A stretch of 62,712 nt of DNA from Tepidisphaeraceae bacterium (GTDB lineage: Bacteria > Planctomycetota > Phycisphaerae > Tepidisphaerales > Tepidisphaeraceae): positions 1 through 62,712 of the forward strand of contig DASYHQ010000020.1 of NCBI GenBank assembly GCA_035998445.1, in the 5' to 3' direction. The translations under genes were made by a program, and so were the position numbers. The notes beneath the pieces are model-generated. The model searched no databases. It was given only the letters and a program-made list of their open reading frames with translations, and was not told the DNA's origin. Shown one piece after another: positions 7,478-16,777 of this stretch (position 1 is the first letter of the stretch; each line of letters starts with the position of its first letter).

Positions 7478-9541
7478 TCATCCGTTGGGCACTAATTCTA
7501 GTTTCAAGTGGCCGCTCGGTGGCTCCGGCCTGCCCAACGGCCACGGGTCCCCACCGTTCGTCCATGGGCCGGCGACGGTCTCGGGAGGCCGGCAGGTCGC
7601 TCCGGGACCCCATACAGTTTGTGAATAGAGAACGCTGTGGGCGGGAGCCACGGCTTCGCCCAAGGCCAGGGGCAGTTCGACGGCGCCGACCGCGTAACGG
7701 CGGCAATACCCCTCGCCCACTTTCGACCCGTCGTCCTCGAACGCACCGGAATTATAGGACCGGCTTGTGCACGTCATCGCGCCGAGGTGCATCAGCAGCC
7801 GGATCGCGTCGGCGACCGCGCGGCCGCTCGTCCGACACCTGAGCGACCGCAGCATGCCCCGGAAACCGGCCGTCGGTATCGGCGTCCCGGCGTGAATTTG
7901 GCGACCGCCGAACCCGGTAGCCTCCAGTGTGGCCGCCTGGGCCTGCTGACGCGCCCGCACGACCTCGGGGATGGCCCCCGACTGCCACAGGGCCTGGTTC
8001 TTCCGCGCGGTGAGGAACACGACCGCCGTCCCGCGGTACGTCGACGTCCCGAGGTCGGCGGGCCGCACCCCGCGCCCTTTCAACTGCTCGATTACTATCT
8101 TGATGTCCGCCTCCGTGAACCAAGTCGGTGCCCCCAAGCCGTTGGTCGCCTCCAGTTTAGCGCGGCGGACCGCCAGGTACCGTTGGACGTCGAACGCGAC
8201 GACGGCGGACGCTCCGTCGCGGAAGTTCAAGAACCTCACCTCTGCGCGGCGGCCCGCGTTGCGGAGCCGGGCGCGACGCTTGGCGTCACACGGTCGTCCC
8301 TCGCCAACGTGCTCGTCGTACAGCCGCTCGGCGAGTTCCTCGGCGTACCGGCCGCCGGTCGCCCGGAGGACGGCGAACACGATTCCGTTCGCCTGCTGGA
8401 CCTTGTCTCCACTGCGAACCATCTCGGCGATCCGCGGGGTGAAGACGCCGCTCGTCCCGCCCGCCGTTCCGCGACCGGTCCCGAACTCGTCCGCGTCGTC
8501 CAGGGCGGCGAGCCGCCGGATCTCTGCCATCCGTTCACCCCATGCCTGCTGGGACGTACTTCGGGCAGGCACGACGGCTCGGGACTGGCCGCCCGTCAGT
8601 AACTCGGTGAGGTCGCCTACCGTTAATGGAGCTGAGCGTTCAAACCAATCGGCGCACGCTCGGAGGCGGCCGCGTGCGACGGACGAGGGTTCGTCGGGTC
8701 GGTGGCAGCACGGGGCGAGCACCGTCGCGTGGTGGCCGACGCGTGGCGCCGTACGGCACTCGAGTCTTTCGCACCGGTGAAACCCTTCGTCGCCGTACCG
8801 GTGGGCGTAGACGTCATAGTGATTCGCGCGGGTGTCGACGTACGCGTGGTCATTGTCGGCCCGGTAGAGGTATGACAGTTCGGGCGGCACGCGGCGGCCG
8901 TCGGTCGGCCACGGCCGGGTCCGCACCCGTTCGGCGGCGTAGGCGGGGTCGTAAAGGGGGTTATCGACCGTCGCCTCGCGAACGCCAGCGAACGCCTCGA
9001 CGACCGGGCTGTCGCCGAATCCCTGTGTACACCTCGCCACGATGGACTCGCCGATCCCCCGGAGCCACGCCGCTCGCTCGGCGACGCGCAGGTGCGAGGC
9101 GTCGACCAAGAGGTACAAGCTGGCGCCTGTGCTACGCGACGGGCAGACGAACCCGCGCCCGCCGAGCACCTCGCGGTTGACGCGGTGGGCGTACGCGACC
9201 GCGCGGTCGGCGCTCGACGCACGTTTGTCGTCGACGTCGAGGCGGTGGAGCGTGACCGCCCCGCCGTCCCGGCTAACGAGGAGCAACACGCGTCGGCTGG
9301 TGGCGTGGGCCGCGAACGACTTGAACGTGAACGTCCGCGGGAAGCGGCGTCCGTCGCGGACTATGGGACGGGGGTCATCGTACGTGTTCTGCCGGTACGG
9401 GCCGTCGCCGGACGGGGTGGCCTGCCAGATGTCCTCGACGTCCACGATCGCGCGGAGCGCTTTCCACAGGCGACGGAGGTCACGCTGGGTGCCCGGGCCG
9501 AAGACGGGTTGGTCGAGGATCTCGGGAGGCTGCACGAACAC
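7478..9541 (-). CDS. Primase-like protein (divergent AEP motifs), element A
   Basis: 687 residues, paralogous to the 28.7-31.1 kb gene along most of its length. After an N-terminal helical segment (DLRRLWKALRAIVDV) come a strand with acidic pair LDVDDKR (D102, D104) and then PSRSTGASLYLLVD (residues 134-147). This order resembles motif I (DxD) and motif II (S-x-x-G-x-x-H) of archaeo-eukaryotic primases, with Ser141 where the histidine is expected. The middle contains C..C/H residues (FHRCERLECRT, APCCHRP) that could bind zinc. The C-terminal part is shared with B (STYRGTAVVFLTARKNQALW, TSRSYNSGAFEDDGSKVGEGYCRRY). The likely role is replication initiation or priming for the element. The start is GTG at 9541, with no clear ribosome-binding site. 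The family assignment is an inference. Confidence 0.6.
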   Translation of the reverse strand: MFVQPPEILDQPVFGPGTQRDLRRLWKALRAIVDVEDIWQATPSGDGPYRQNTYDDPRPIVRDGRRFPRTFTFKSFAAHATSRRVLLLVSRDGGAVTLHRLDVDDKRASSADRAVAYAHRVNREVLGGRGFVCPSRSTGASLYLLVDASHLRVAERAAWLRGIGESIVARCTQGFGDSPVVEAFAGVREATVDNPLYDPAYAAERVRTRPWPTDGRRVPPELSYLYRADNDHAYVDTRANHYDVYAHRYGDEGFHRCERLECRTAPRVGHHATVLAPCCHRPDEPSSVARGRLRACADWFERSAPLTVGDLTELLTGGQSRAVVPARSTSQQAWGERMAEIRRLAALDDADEFGTGRGTAGGTSGVFTPRIAEMVRSGDKVQQANGIVFAVLRATGGRYAEELAERLYDEHVGEGRPCDAKRRARLRNAGRRAEVRFLNFRDGASAVVAFDVQRYLAVRRAKLEATNGLGAPTWFTEADIKIVIEQLKGRGVRPADLGTSTYRGTAVVFLTARKNQALWQSGAIPEVVRARQQAQAATLEATGFGGRQIHAGTPIPTAGFRGMLRSLRCRTSGRAVADAIRLLMHLGAMTCTSRSYNSGAFEDDGSKVGEGYCRRYAVGAVELPLALGEAVAPAHSVLYSQTVWGPGATCRPPETVAGPWTNGGDPWPLGRPEPPSGHLKLELVPNG

Positions 9542-10237
9542 GTCACGAGACGGCCACCGTAACGGGCAGTGGCCGGCCGTTCCTGAAATTGCACGGTGGA
9601 CCCCATCGTCCGCAGTGCGGGCCTGCTCAGCACCGCAAGTTCACGAATCGCGGCGGCCGGTGACCAGTAGGACTTATCGGCGACCGCTGGTCGGTCGCTT
9701 TACCTGTTAAGCTGAGGGCTATGTGCCTGCCAGAGGCTCAAAGATGCGGCGGCCAGGGAAAACCGCTCCTCCCTTGCAGCGATTCGCCCGTCCTGAGTCA
9801 GGTACAAGGGCGGAACGCCGACAAATGAACTCCGTAACGGAAGAGCGCTAACGAAACGGTTCAGCTTGGAAAGTGGGATTTACTCTCACGTGAGATCGCG
9901 GACCATACGAAGCTCCCTCCGGAACGAGTTGACGAATGCGATCAAACGACCGACAGGCGGGCGCGTCGCGAAGGCTCGCGCCCACAACGGATGCCGATCG
10001 GATGGAAGTCGTTCCATCGCTAGACCTCGGTTCATACGCATCCGGACGACCTCCGCTGCTTCGGTCCTACGGCGTCAGGTCAGCCGACGACCAAGCGGGC
10101 GGTGGCATTAGCGCGTGCCATTCCTTTTTCACGTGCGCCGGGCTGTAGCCCCTTGGTCGTTTCTTCCGATACCAAGTACGCCAAGCGGGCGATTCATGTT
10201 GTATCCAGCCGCTAAATTCTGCAAATTGGAACTTCCC
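9542..10237. other. Gene-free 0.7 kb between primase gene and kinase locus
   Basis: No open frame here has a credible start site or composition. I see no strong hairpin or repeat. It must hold the promoter of the leftward primase gene and of the rightward small gene at 10238, but neither is obvious. Confidence 0.4.
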
Positions 10238-10483
10238 ATGCCTTCCATCCTGCCATCGCCTAACGTTTGGGATGAAGTTACCGGGGCAATAGCCATCGTT
10301 TCAAGCCTATCGCCCGTGCAGCGAGCCTACTGGTCAAGTCGGCTGACCGACCAACGCGAGCGGTTGACTGCGGCCCTAAAAGCGATGGATCCCACAGAGC
10401 GCGGCGCCGTCGAATACGTGCTCGACCAGCATCTTCACGCCGTAGTCAGCTCGTTCTTGCAAGCGGTGGCGGAGAAGCGGTAG
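10238..10483 (+). CDS. Small helical protein upstream of kinase-HD
   Basis: 81 residues (MPSILPSPNVWDEVTGAIAI...). The ATG at 10238 is chosen because the sequence upstream of it is compositionally unlike protein; an earlier in-frame ATG exists at 10196. The product is almost wholly helical, with amphipathic segments SPVQRAYWSSRLTDQRERL and ERGAVEYVLDQHLHAVVSSF. No motif is recognised. It ends 76 bp before the kinase-HD start, in the same direction, so the two may be functionally paired even though the kinase gene seems to have its own promoter. Gene reality is moderately supported. Confidence 0.5.
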   Translation: MPSILPSPNVWDEVTGAIAIVSSLSPVQRAYWSSRLTDQRERLTAALKAMDPTERGAVEYVLDQHLHAVVSSFLQAVAEKR

Positions 10484-10547
10484 AAAAACCGCGTTGGGGC
10501 GGCATATTTTGGCGAACGTCTCGGTCGTCCCCGCGCGCCGCGACTGC

Positions 10548-10560
10548 TAGAATTGTGGGA
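10548..10560 (+). promoter_or_regulatory. Extended -10 promoter, predicted leaderless start of kinase-HD
   Basis: TG-C-TAGAAT (TGn at 10545-10547, hexamer 10548-10553) ends exactly 6 nt before the ATG at 10560, which places the expected transcription start on the A of the start codon. No good -35 is visible, as is normal for extended -10 promoters, and no Shine-Dalgarno sequence fits. Confidence 0.6.
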
Positions 10561-12884
10561 TGGCTAAACGCCCCGCTCGCCGGCAAACTTCGACGCCTAC
10601 GCTTCCTCTTTCTGGGAGCTTCCCTCACTATCTCTCCGCGATCGCCAGGGATCTGAGTCGCCGCTACGCGTTCGGGGGTGAGGCCGGGCGAGGAAAGACG
10701 GGCGCGGCTTATAAAATCGTCGACGTGCACACGGATCGCCCTTTCTGCCTCAAAACTTGTTCGCCCGACGTGACGGACGCCGCCGGGCGGGAGCAAGTGC
10801 GTGAGACGCTCTCCACCGAAGTGAAAATCCTGCGGCCGTTGAGCCATCGCTGCCTGCCGGCCATTTACGATGCCCAACTCAAAGCCGAGTTGCCTTATTA
10901 CGTTTGCACGTACCACCCCGGCGTGACGTTCAAACGATTCAGGCTCGAAGGTCGGAAGCTTCCACTGCGTGAGTCGACGTCCGCGATCTGGTCGCTCTTG
11001 GACGTGATGAAGTACCTCCACAATCAGGATCGGCAGCACTGTGACCTTCATTCCGAGAACGTCATGATCAGCCCTGAGGTGTTCCGGGACGGCATTATGG
11101 TGATCGACTTCTCTTCCGGCCACCGCGGTAGTGACAGCTCGCCCGACACGTTCAACCGGGGTAATTTCGCATTCAAGCCAGTTTCCGACCAGCCGCAGGC
11201 GGGACGAAGGGTCACCCGCAAGGTGACGCAGTTCGAGCAGTACGATTTCGCGGGCCTCGGCATGCTGCTGGCTCAGATGAAGGACTCCTTCTTCGCCGGC
11301 GCATCGCGCCAATCTCAGTCCGCCTACGTCGACTTTTGCGGAGCCCTCCGAAATGGCGATATCAACACATGGGACGCAATTGAGGACCGCTTTCTGACGG
11401 TGCTAGACCCGTATCGTATATGGACGGGCAATGCCGATCTCTTTACCTCCGCCGACGGCGGTCCACAGGCAATTTCGCTGCCGGCCGGCGTCGGCGTGGC
11501 CGTGGGCGTGGCCCCGCTGGCCGTTGTAAACACGTCCGCGTTCCAGCGGCTTCGGGGTATTCGCCAACTGTCGTTTTGCGAGTGGTTCTTCCCGGGCGCG
11601 AGCCACACGCGGTTCGAACACTCCCTCGGTGTGTTCGGCCGGGCGAAGTCGGCAATCGAATCGCTCGTGCACGACCGCGCCTTCCGCGACCTGCGTAGCG
11701 TCGCCCAGATCCGCGGCTTTCTACTTGCAGCGCTCGTTCACGACGTCGGTCATTACCCGTTCGGCCACCTCGTGGAACAGTACGCGGCCAGCCGCCTGTG
11801 GAAGTCCGCCGCCGCGAAGGAGGCCGCGTCTCACAGCCGCCACTCGCTGTGGCTTATGGATAACGACGAGGAATTACGGACGGCAATCGACGAGCACTGG
11901 GGACCGGAAGCGAGACTGAACGCCCGGCGGACGTTGACCAAGCAGGTGCCCGTTCTTTCCGAACTCCTCGACGGCCCGATCGACATCGATAAGGTGGACT
12001 ATCTCGCCCGCGACGCGGTCCACTGCGGCGTGCCGTTCGGCGCCGGCCTCGACGTCTCCGGACTGCACCGCGCCCTACGCGTGGTCCACGGCGGCCACCG
12101 ACTCGGGATTGAGTCCGCTGGGGTGCCGGCGGCCGAGGGCCTAATGGTGTTGCAAGATCAGATGTTGTCGTCCGTTTACTGGCACCCCACGATCCGCGGC
12201 CTCATATGCATGTTTCATGGCGTGTTGGCCAATTTGGTTAGCAAGGACGAAGCGCTGTTCAACGGGCTGGTCGAGGAACTGAAGCGGTGTACGAGTGAGG
12301 ACGATGCGATCCGAAGCGTGTTACGCCCCCGTGTGGACATGCTGCCGAAAAAGAAACGCGAATCGGTCCAACGGCTCCTCAGCCCGCTGGTCCGCCTCAA
12401 ATTTTCGGATATCTACGTCCCAACTGTCACGTACGCGCCGACGGATCCCCCGCCGGAGCACCTGCCGTCGGACAACGCGTACCGGTCGATCGTCAAGGAT
12501 TTCACGCATACCGAGTCCACCGCTGCCGAGCCGGTTAACTGGCATAACGTACGTCGACTCCGCACGGCCTACATCGCCGCGCTGATCGAGATGGGCCAGC
12601 CCGCTGACGACCTCCACGTCGTCATCGACGTCCCGTATGGCAAGTCGTCGCGGCAGAACTTGATCGTGTACAGTGACCGGACCGGGGTCGAGAAAGACAT
12701 CACGGACATCTCCCATCTAAAGGAGACAATCTTCACCATGCCCGCGACGTTTCTCTCTCCCGTCCGCGTCTATCTCGCCCCGGAAATGCACGCCCCGGTG
12801 TCCGAGCGAATCTCTCGATTGCGCCAGCGCGCGGAGGAAATCTTCTACGAACGACGCCCGCTAAACGATCACGCCGACGAGTAG
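10560..12884 (+). CDS. Protein kinase-HD phosphohydrolase fusion protein
   Basis: 774 residues. Residues about 35-290 form a eukaryotic-like protein kinase: a Gly-rich region FGGEAGRGKTGAAYKI, the VAIK-type lysine in FCLKTC, the catalytic loop HCDLHSENVMI (Asp161 and Asn166 region) and a DFG-equivalent VIDFSSG (Asp183). Residues about 310-620 are an HD phosphohydrolase of the COG1078/SAMHD1-dGTPase type: FQRLRGIRQLSF, HTRFEHSLGVFG (His near 350), ALVHDVGHYPFGH (HD pair near 394) and DIDKVDYLARDAVHCG (Asp near 478). The last 150 residues are of unknown fold. Separate family knowledge says SAMHD1-like enzymes hydrolyse dNTPs and dGTPases can protect against phage. The fused kinase could sense infection or regulate the HD domain. 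It is cytoplasmic, cargo of element A, and absent from B. Confidence 0.88.
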   Translation: MAKRPARRQTSTPTLPLSGSFPHYLSAIARDLSRRYAFGGEAGRGKTGAAYKIVDVHTDRPFCLKTCSPDVTDAAGREQVRETLSTEVKILRPLSHRCLPAIYDAQLKAELPYYVCTYHPGVTFKRFRLEGRKLPLRESTSAIWSLLDVMKYLHNQDRQHCDLHSENVMISPEVFRDGIMVIDFSSGHRGSDSSPDTFNRGNFAFKPVSDQPQAGRRVTRKVTQFEQYDFAGLGMLLAQMKDSFFAGASRQSQSAYVDFCGALRNGDINTWDAIEDRFLTVLDPYRIWTGNADLFTSADGGPQAISLPAGVGVAVGVAPLAVVNTSAFQRLRGIRQLSFCEWFFPGASHTRFEHSLGVFGRAKSAIESLVHDRAFRDLRSVAQIRGFLLAALVHDVGHYPFGHLVEQYAASRLWKSAAAKEAASHSRHSLWLMDNDEELRTAIDEHWGPEARLNARRTLTKQVPVLSELLDGPIDIDKVDYLARDAVHCGVPFGAGLDVSGLHRALRVVHGGHRLGIESAGVPAAEGLMVLQDQMLSSVYWHPTIRGLICMFHGVLANLVSKDEALFNGLVEELKRCTSEDDAIRSVLRPRVDMLPKKKRESVQRLLSPLVRLKFSDIYVPTVTYAPTDPPPEHLPSDNAYRSIVKDFTHTESTAAEPVNWHNVRRLRTAYIAALIEMGQPADDLHVVIDVPYGKSSRQNLIVYSDRTGVEKDITDISHLKETIFTMPATFLSPVRVYLAPEMHAPVSERISRLRQRAEEIFYERRPLNDHADE

Positions 12885-13322
12885 CGTGTTGATGACGTGG
12901 TCGAGTGGCGCAGCCGGGGGACATGGACCGTCCATGACTACGGTCACGCCGCGAACGTGGTCGTCCGGGACCAATTCCCGGCCGGGCGAAACGTAAGCCT
13001 TAGCAAGGTTGACTCTTAGTTGTAGCAAGGCACCGGCAACGCTTAAGTGAAAACATGTAACGTACGTTCCCCGGCTCTACCCATCGTCACGCCATGACGG
13101 CCCTGCTAAATCGGTGCGCTATTCCTCGGCACGAACCGTCGAATTGGCGACGAGGTCGTGCCTTTCTGCCCGCACCCGTATCACGCCCCACGGACGTAAA
13201 AGATCCACGTCCATCGTGAGGTGCCCCTACCCCCACCTGCCCGAGTCCGTGCGAGATGTGCTGTGCGGTGCAACCTCAGGAATGCACCCCGCCCGTTGCC
13301 AGCGACAAAGGTCATCTAGAGA

Positions 13323-13360
13323 ACCGGCAGGGGCATCGTTTGCCCCACGACCCTGCCGGT
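13323..13360. terminator. Bidirectional terminator-like hairpin between convergent genes
   Basis: ACCGGCAGGG (13323-13332) pairs with CCCTGCCGGT (13351-13360), and the inner bases GGGCA / TGCCC extend the stem. It lies between the 3' ends of the kinase-HD gene and gene X. The rest of 12885-13413 shows no gene. Confidence 0.65.
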
Positions 13361-13413
13361 GCTAACTGTCTCGAACAATCGTGATTTACCGCCAGCAATA
13401 GACGTGTCGATTC

Positions 13414-14700
13414 CTACGCAAGCACTTCAGGGCCAACGTAGGTGTTGGTTTCGATAGCCTTTGCCAATTTCGGCGCTTCGTGAATCAGATGGAGCACCAT
13501 GCCGTCTCCCCATTCCTGAGCGAGCATTCTCAACTGCTCGGTCGCTTCATTGATCGTGTCGCAAACTTCCGTTTCGTGGCCGCCCGTCTCGGGGTCTGGC
13601 TGGTTCGCCACGTCGCACTGCACATGCGAGATGATTCGCCCATCCGCGGTCTCGCCGAGGTATCCCCGCTTGTAAGCGATCGTCTTCCGATGAGCCATCG
13701 GCATCCGGACCACGCCGAGGAGCACTGGCTCACGCGCGCCCTTGCCGTTGTCCGCATAGAGGACCATTCCCTCGTGCACGTCCGCCGGTCTCAAGTTGGC
13801 GAACTCTTCATCCGACGCTGCCCACCAGTCTATCGGACGTCCAGAATGAGTGGCTTTGCTGCCGCGTCGTTCGCCGCACTTGCGGAACGCCTCTCCTGTT
13901 ATTCGGGCGAGATGACGCTCGTCTCGCCGCGGCCACCGCTCGCCGTCACCGGCGATCGTGTCGCGAACGACCATCGCCCAGCAATATTTCGCAGCGTCTC
14001 CTACCGGCGTGTGCGCCACAGCAACCCCGTCCGCCACGAGCCCGCGCTTGTAAAGTTCGGTGGACAACCGATGCAGCGCCACCCATACGATGTTCTCCAT
14101 ACCCCATTGCAGGTCGCGACCTCGGTCGTGAGTTACTCCCCCGAACAATGCCAACGTGCAGCCGGGAGCCGTTAGGCCGGCCAGCGATGGGACATCTGCG
14201 CGCCTCCTCGCGAGCCGGCCCGCATCGCTCACGCTCAGCTGCACGTCGGTCCGCTGCTCGTGGCCAAGCATTGCGAGTTCCGCGACCGCCGCGCGGATCG
14301 AATCGGTTTTCGCCGTGGCGGACACCGCGAAACGGACCGCCGGCGACGACGTTTTTGCCGACGTGACGTCCTCGGCAATTGCAACCTGCATGGCAAGCTG
14401 CTTGGCGACGTCATCGCCTTGCCCGAGAAATCCCCGCATCGTCAACCCGCCCAAAAGCGCGGCAAGCGAATCCGCGATCATCACTCCGAGTTCGGTTCCG
14501 ATCCGCGCGAGGTACCGGCCGTCGACGGCCTTTCCTAACACGACCGGAAGATGAAACGCCGACTCATCGGCGGACCAGTAAACGGCCGCAAGCTCTCGCT
14601 CGACCGTGATGACCTCCTCTTTCGACGCGGCGTTGAACGGGGCGCCCAGCGATGACGCGACTAGGCGTTCGCCGGGGAAAAATTGATCGGAAGTGCTCAT
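13414..14700 (-). CDS. Element core protein X, copy A (unknown function)
   Basis: 428 residues, the same length as its paralog at 38507-39793, and alignable along its whole length. The ATG at 14700 follows GGAGAATTGAC. No known domain is recognised. Conserved blocks shared by both copies include ITVERELAAVYWSAD, GKAVDGRYLARI, MVVRDT followed later by DERHLAR, MPMAHRK(T/A)IAYKRGYLGETADG, and a C-terminal GDGM.LHLIHEAPKLA..IET.TYVGPEV. The composition is that of a soluble cytoplasmic protein. Its promoter is shared in design with gene XII, which suggests co-regulation. Conservation in both elements despite different cargo suggests a core element function, not cargo. Confidence 0.75.
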   Translation of the reverse strand: MSTSDQFFPGERLVASSLGAPFNAASKEEVITVERELAAVYWSADESAFHLPVVLGKAVDGRYLARIGTELGVMIADSLAALLGGLTMRGFLGQGDDVAKQLAMQVAIAEDVTSAKTSSPAVRFAVSATAKTDSIRAAVAELAMLGHEQRTDVQLSVSDAGRLARRRADVPSLAGLTAPGCTLALFGGVTHDRGRDLQWGMENIVWVALHRLSTELYKRGLVADGVAVAHTPVGDAAKYCWAMVVRDTIAGDGERWPRRDERHLARITGEAFRKCGERRGSKATHSGRPIDWWAASDEEFANLRPADVHEGMVLYADNGKGAREPVLLGVVRMPMAHRKTIAYKRGYLGETADGRIISHVQCDVANQPDPETGGHETEVCDTINEATEQLRMLAQEWGDGMVLHLIHEAPKLAKAIETNTYVGPEVLA

Positions 14701-14761
14701 GTCAATTCTCCGAAAAAGGGCTCACGTCACCGCGCGACTTGAACCGAACGATGTTCTAAGA

Positions 14762-14780
14762 CGCAACCAACTCAGTTGCG
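14762..14780 (-). promoter_or_regulatory. Conserved hairpin in the 5' leader of gene X (copy A)
   Basis: CGCAAC, a 7-nt loop, then GTTGCG. The same 6-bp stem occurs upstream of the B copy of gene X (39853-39870). Its conservation among diverged flanking bases suggests an RNA structure in the roughly 200-nt leader, or an operator. Confidence 0.5.
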
Positions 14781-14909
14781 GCCGCGGCACGTGAGGCGGC
14801 GCGCGGTGCCGGACGTACGTGCTGGCCGATCGGGGGCGTCGTGCGACCACACGTCCAATGGCGTAACCAAATCCGTCAGATGCCATACCCTGAACCAAAC
14901 GGCCGGGGT

Positions 14910-14953
14910 ATCATCTCCATGGGATGAAGGTTGTCAGTGTTACCTAGTGATAC
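14910..14953 (-). promoter_or_regulatory. Promoter of gene X, copy A, with tandem heptamer activator site
   Basis: Read on the minus strand: heptamer GTATCAC (14953-14947), spacer TAG, heptamer GTAACAC (14943-14937), then TGACA completing a -35 CTGACA (14937-14932), a 16-bp spacer and a -10 GATGAT (14915-14910). The 26 bp from 14930 to 14955 are identical to 40020-40045 upstream of the other gene X copy, in a background that has otherwise diverged. Distance to the gene X start is 232 bp, against 229 bp in B. An activator bound to the direct heptamers next to the -35 is the simplest model. Confidence 0.72.
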
Positions 14954-15199
14954 TTTCGCGGTAACTGGCAACAGGGCTAGTCGCGGCCCGCGGGGCGCGC
15001 TTCGGTCCTGCCGTATGTTGGTGCAACGCCTTTCGATGACGCAGCCGCACGTTGAATTAGTCGCTCAACATCTTGTTTGGCAGAGCGTGAATCCATTAGG
15101 CCCCGCGAGAGGTTCGGCTGACATCGACGGCGATCGTTACCAGTAGATCTATCCGCGTCGACACGACGGTTTCCCGAGTCTGACGCCGCAGTTATCGTC

Positions 15200-16117
15200 A
15201 TGGCGATGCGTAGACAGAGCACACCCAAGACAATGAATCTCGAATTACCAGCGCGCTCGCGCAGAGCCAACTCGCCCATCGGCATGGATCAGTTCGTCGA
15301 GGCCGCGCATTGGGCGGACGCCACGTTGGCCCAAGTCGACGAATACCTGAGAGACGTCTCGGGCGGCATCGTAGACCGCTTCGGGCGGCCCACCGAGGGC
15401 GAGCTTCGCGTTGATTTCGATCGCGTTTGGGAACGCTGGGAGGAGATGGTACTCGCCGATTATGCGGAGGCAGACCGCAGGCTGCTCGCGGTCGATGCGG
15501 CACGACCTGCGGCATATGAACATATCGTCACTAGCGCTGAATGGGTCATCGCCAAGCGCGGTGACGCACCGATCCTATTGGCTGACCGAGCCTACATCAG
15601 CGCCCTCGCCTTTTGCTCGCGAGTCGTGAGTTTCGTGTGGTCGCGACGCCCCATTTGGCGGTGGACCATCACAAGGAACAAACAGGAACGGCTGATCGAT
15701 ACGCCCGTGACTCTATCCGAGCAACGCGGAGTCTCGTTCCTGAGTCGGCTCTGCAACGGGGGCGTGACCCCGTCCGGTCTTCGCATAATGCGCCGGCGGG
15801 TCACCTCAGAAGCCGTCGCCACTTTAGCCGCATGGCCAAATCTTTATGGAACTCCGGTCCCTCAAGAGCACGGCGTGTACGGCGCAATATGTCGCGTGCT
15901 CCGAGAACGAGGTCCCCTCCACACCGAACCCTTGCTCAGCGCCGCGGGTTACACGAACGCGAAGCCGGTACTCGCAGCCCTCGTTGACATGGGATTGCTA
16001 GTCAGCGACCGGAAACGCGGATATTCGCTCCCGCCGCGTCCGAACGTGCCAGGCCTCTTCTTGCCCACGATTAATTGGCCACAACTCGACAAACATCCGG
16101 AGTCGCAAGGAAAGTAA
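15200..16117 (+). CDS. Element core protein XI, copy A, C-terminal winged-helix-like
   Basis: 305 residues from the ATG at 15200. An alternative ATG at 15284 (MDQFVEAAHWAD) matches the start of the B paralog (MDQKKITSVAGWAD) and may be the true one; neither has a clear ribosome-binding site. The N-terminal half is helical (ADATLAQVDEYLRDVSGGIV). The C-terminal block EHGVYGAICRVLRERGPLHT...NAKPVLAALVDMGLL.....GY.LP has the helix-helix-helix-hairpin pattern of a winged-helix DNA-binding domain and is the best conserved part. It could be the regulator of the X/XII promoters, but this is inference. It is followed 660 bp later by gene XII. Confidence 0.68.
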   Translation: MAMRRQSTPKTMNLELPARSRRANSPIGMDQFVEAAHWADATLAQVDEYLRDVSGGIVDRFGRPTEGELRVDFDRVWERWEEMVLADYAEADRRLLAVDAARPAAYEHIVTSAEWVIAKRGDAPILLADRAYISALAFCSRVVSFVWSRRPIWRWTITRNKQERLIDTPVTLSEQRGVSFLSRLCNGGVTPSGLRIMRRRVTSEAVATLAAWPNLYGTPVPQEHGVYGAICRVLRERGPLHTEPLLSAAGYTNAKPVLAALVDMGLLVSDRKRGYSLPPRPNVPGLFLPTINWPQLDKHPESQGK

Positions 16118-16609
16118 CATCAAAAATCCATAACGACGTTTACCGTTGATAACATACCCGGTATCGAATGGCATGCCGCGCGCCACTAGTCCCCTCGGCC
16201 GCCACGCATGCGGACGCAACAGGTCTACTGGAGCTACTAAATGGTCTTTGTTGAGGAAGACGTTGTCATGGCACGATAGGCGAGCGGCTCGAACATCTTC
16301 ACTTCCAGCGAACCAGGGTGGGTCCCCCACATGCGCGAGGGGGCTTACGGTAGCTCATTGAAACTCTTGCAAGCGACGTCGCGTGCCCGCAGCCTGCCGG
16401 ATGTCGAGCGTGCCGTAGATTATGCCAACACAAATCCCCGAGACATCGGACGGTAGTTCGAAGTCTTGAGGAAGAACTTAGCGCCAGAGCGAGCCCGATG
16501 ATGGTGCGGCAATTGCCTCGAGTTTGCAGTGAGCCTTAGGGTCGCGGCGAATTTCAATTCGCTAGAAGATAGCCAATCGACGACGCCCGATGTTATTGGC
16601 GCTAGCTAA

Positions 16610-16631
16610 CTGTCACTCAGTGTCACTGACA
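16610..16631 (+). promoter_or_regulatory. Promoter of gene XII, copy A, tandem heptamers
   Basis: CTGTCAC (16610-16616), spacer TCA, GTGTCAC (16620-16626), then TGACA (16627-16631) as part of a -35. The layout equals that of gene X and of the B copy of XII. The -35 lies 147 bp before the XII start, against 145 bp in B. The -10 is weak (CCATCT or CATCTT), as expected of an activator-dependent promoter. The remainder of 16118-16777 shows no gene. Confidence 0.65.
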
Positions 16632-16777
16632 CGGCCGACCGCTTAGTCCATCTTGCTCTCCGTCGATCGCGGGTTCAATGCTTAGGGCTTGGATCGGACA
16701 TCGCGAAGCCGAGCGTCGGCCTTCGTCCGTCAAAGATCCGCAAACGCCGTGACCCCGCTCGTCGAAGGAGAATCGAC

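Noticed and set aside
9028-9036. TGTGTACAC inside the primase-like gene as another palindrome copy
   Set aside because: Does not match the TGTAC-N-GTACA spacing and lies in coding sequence.
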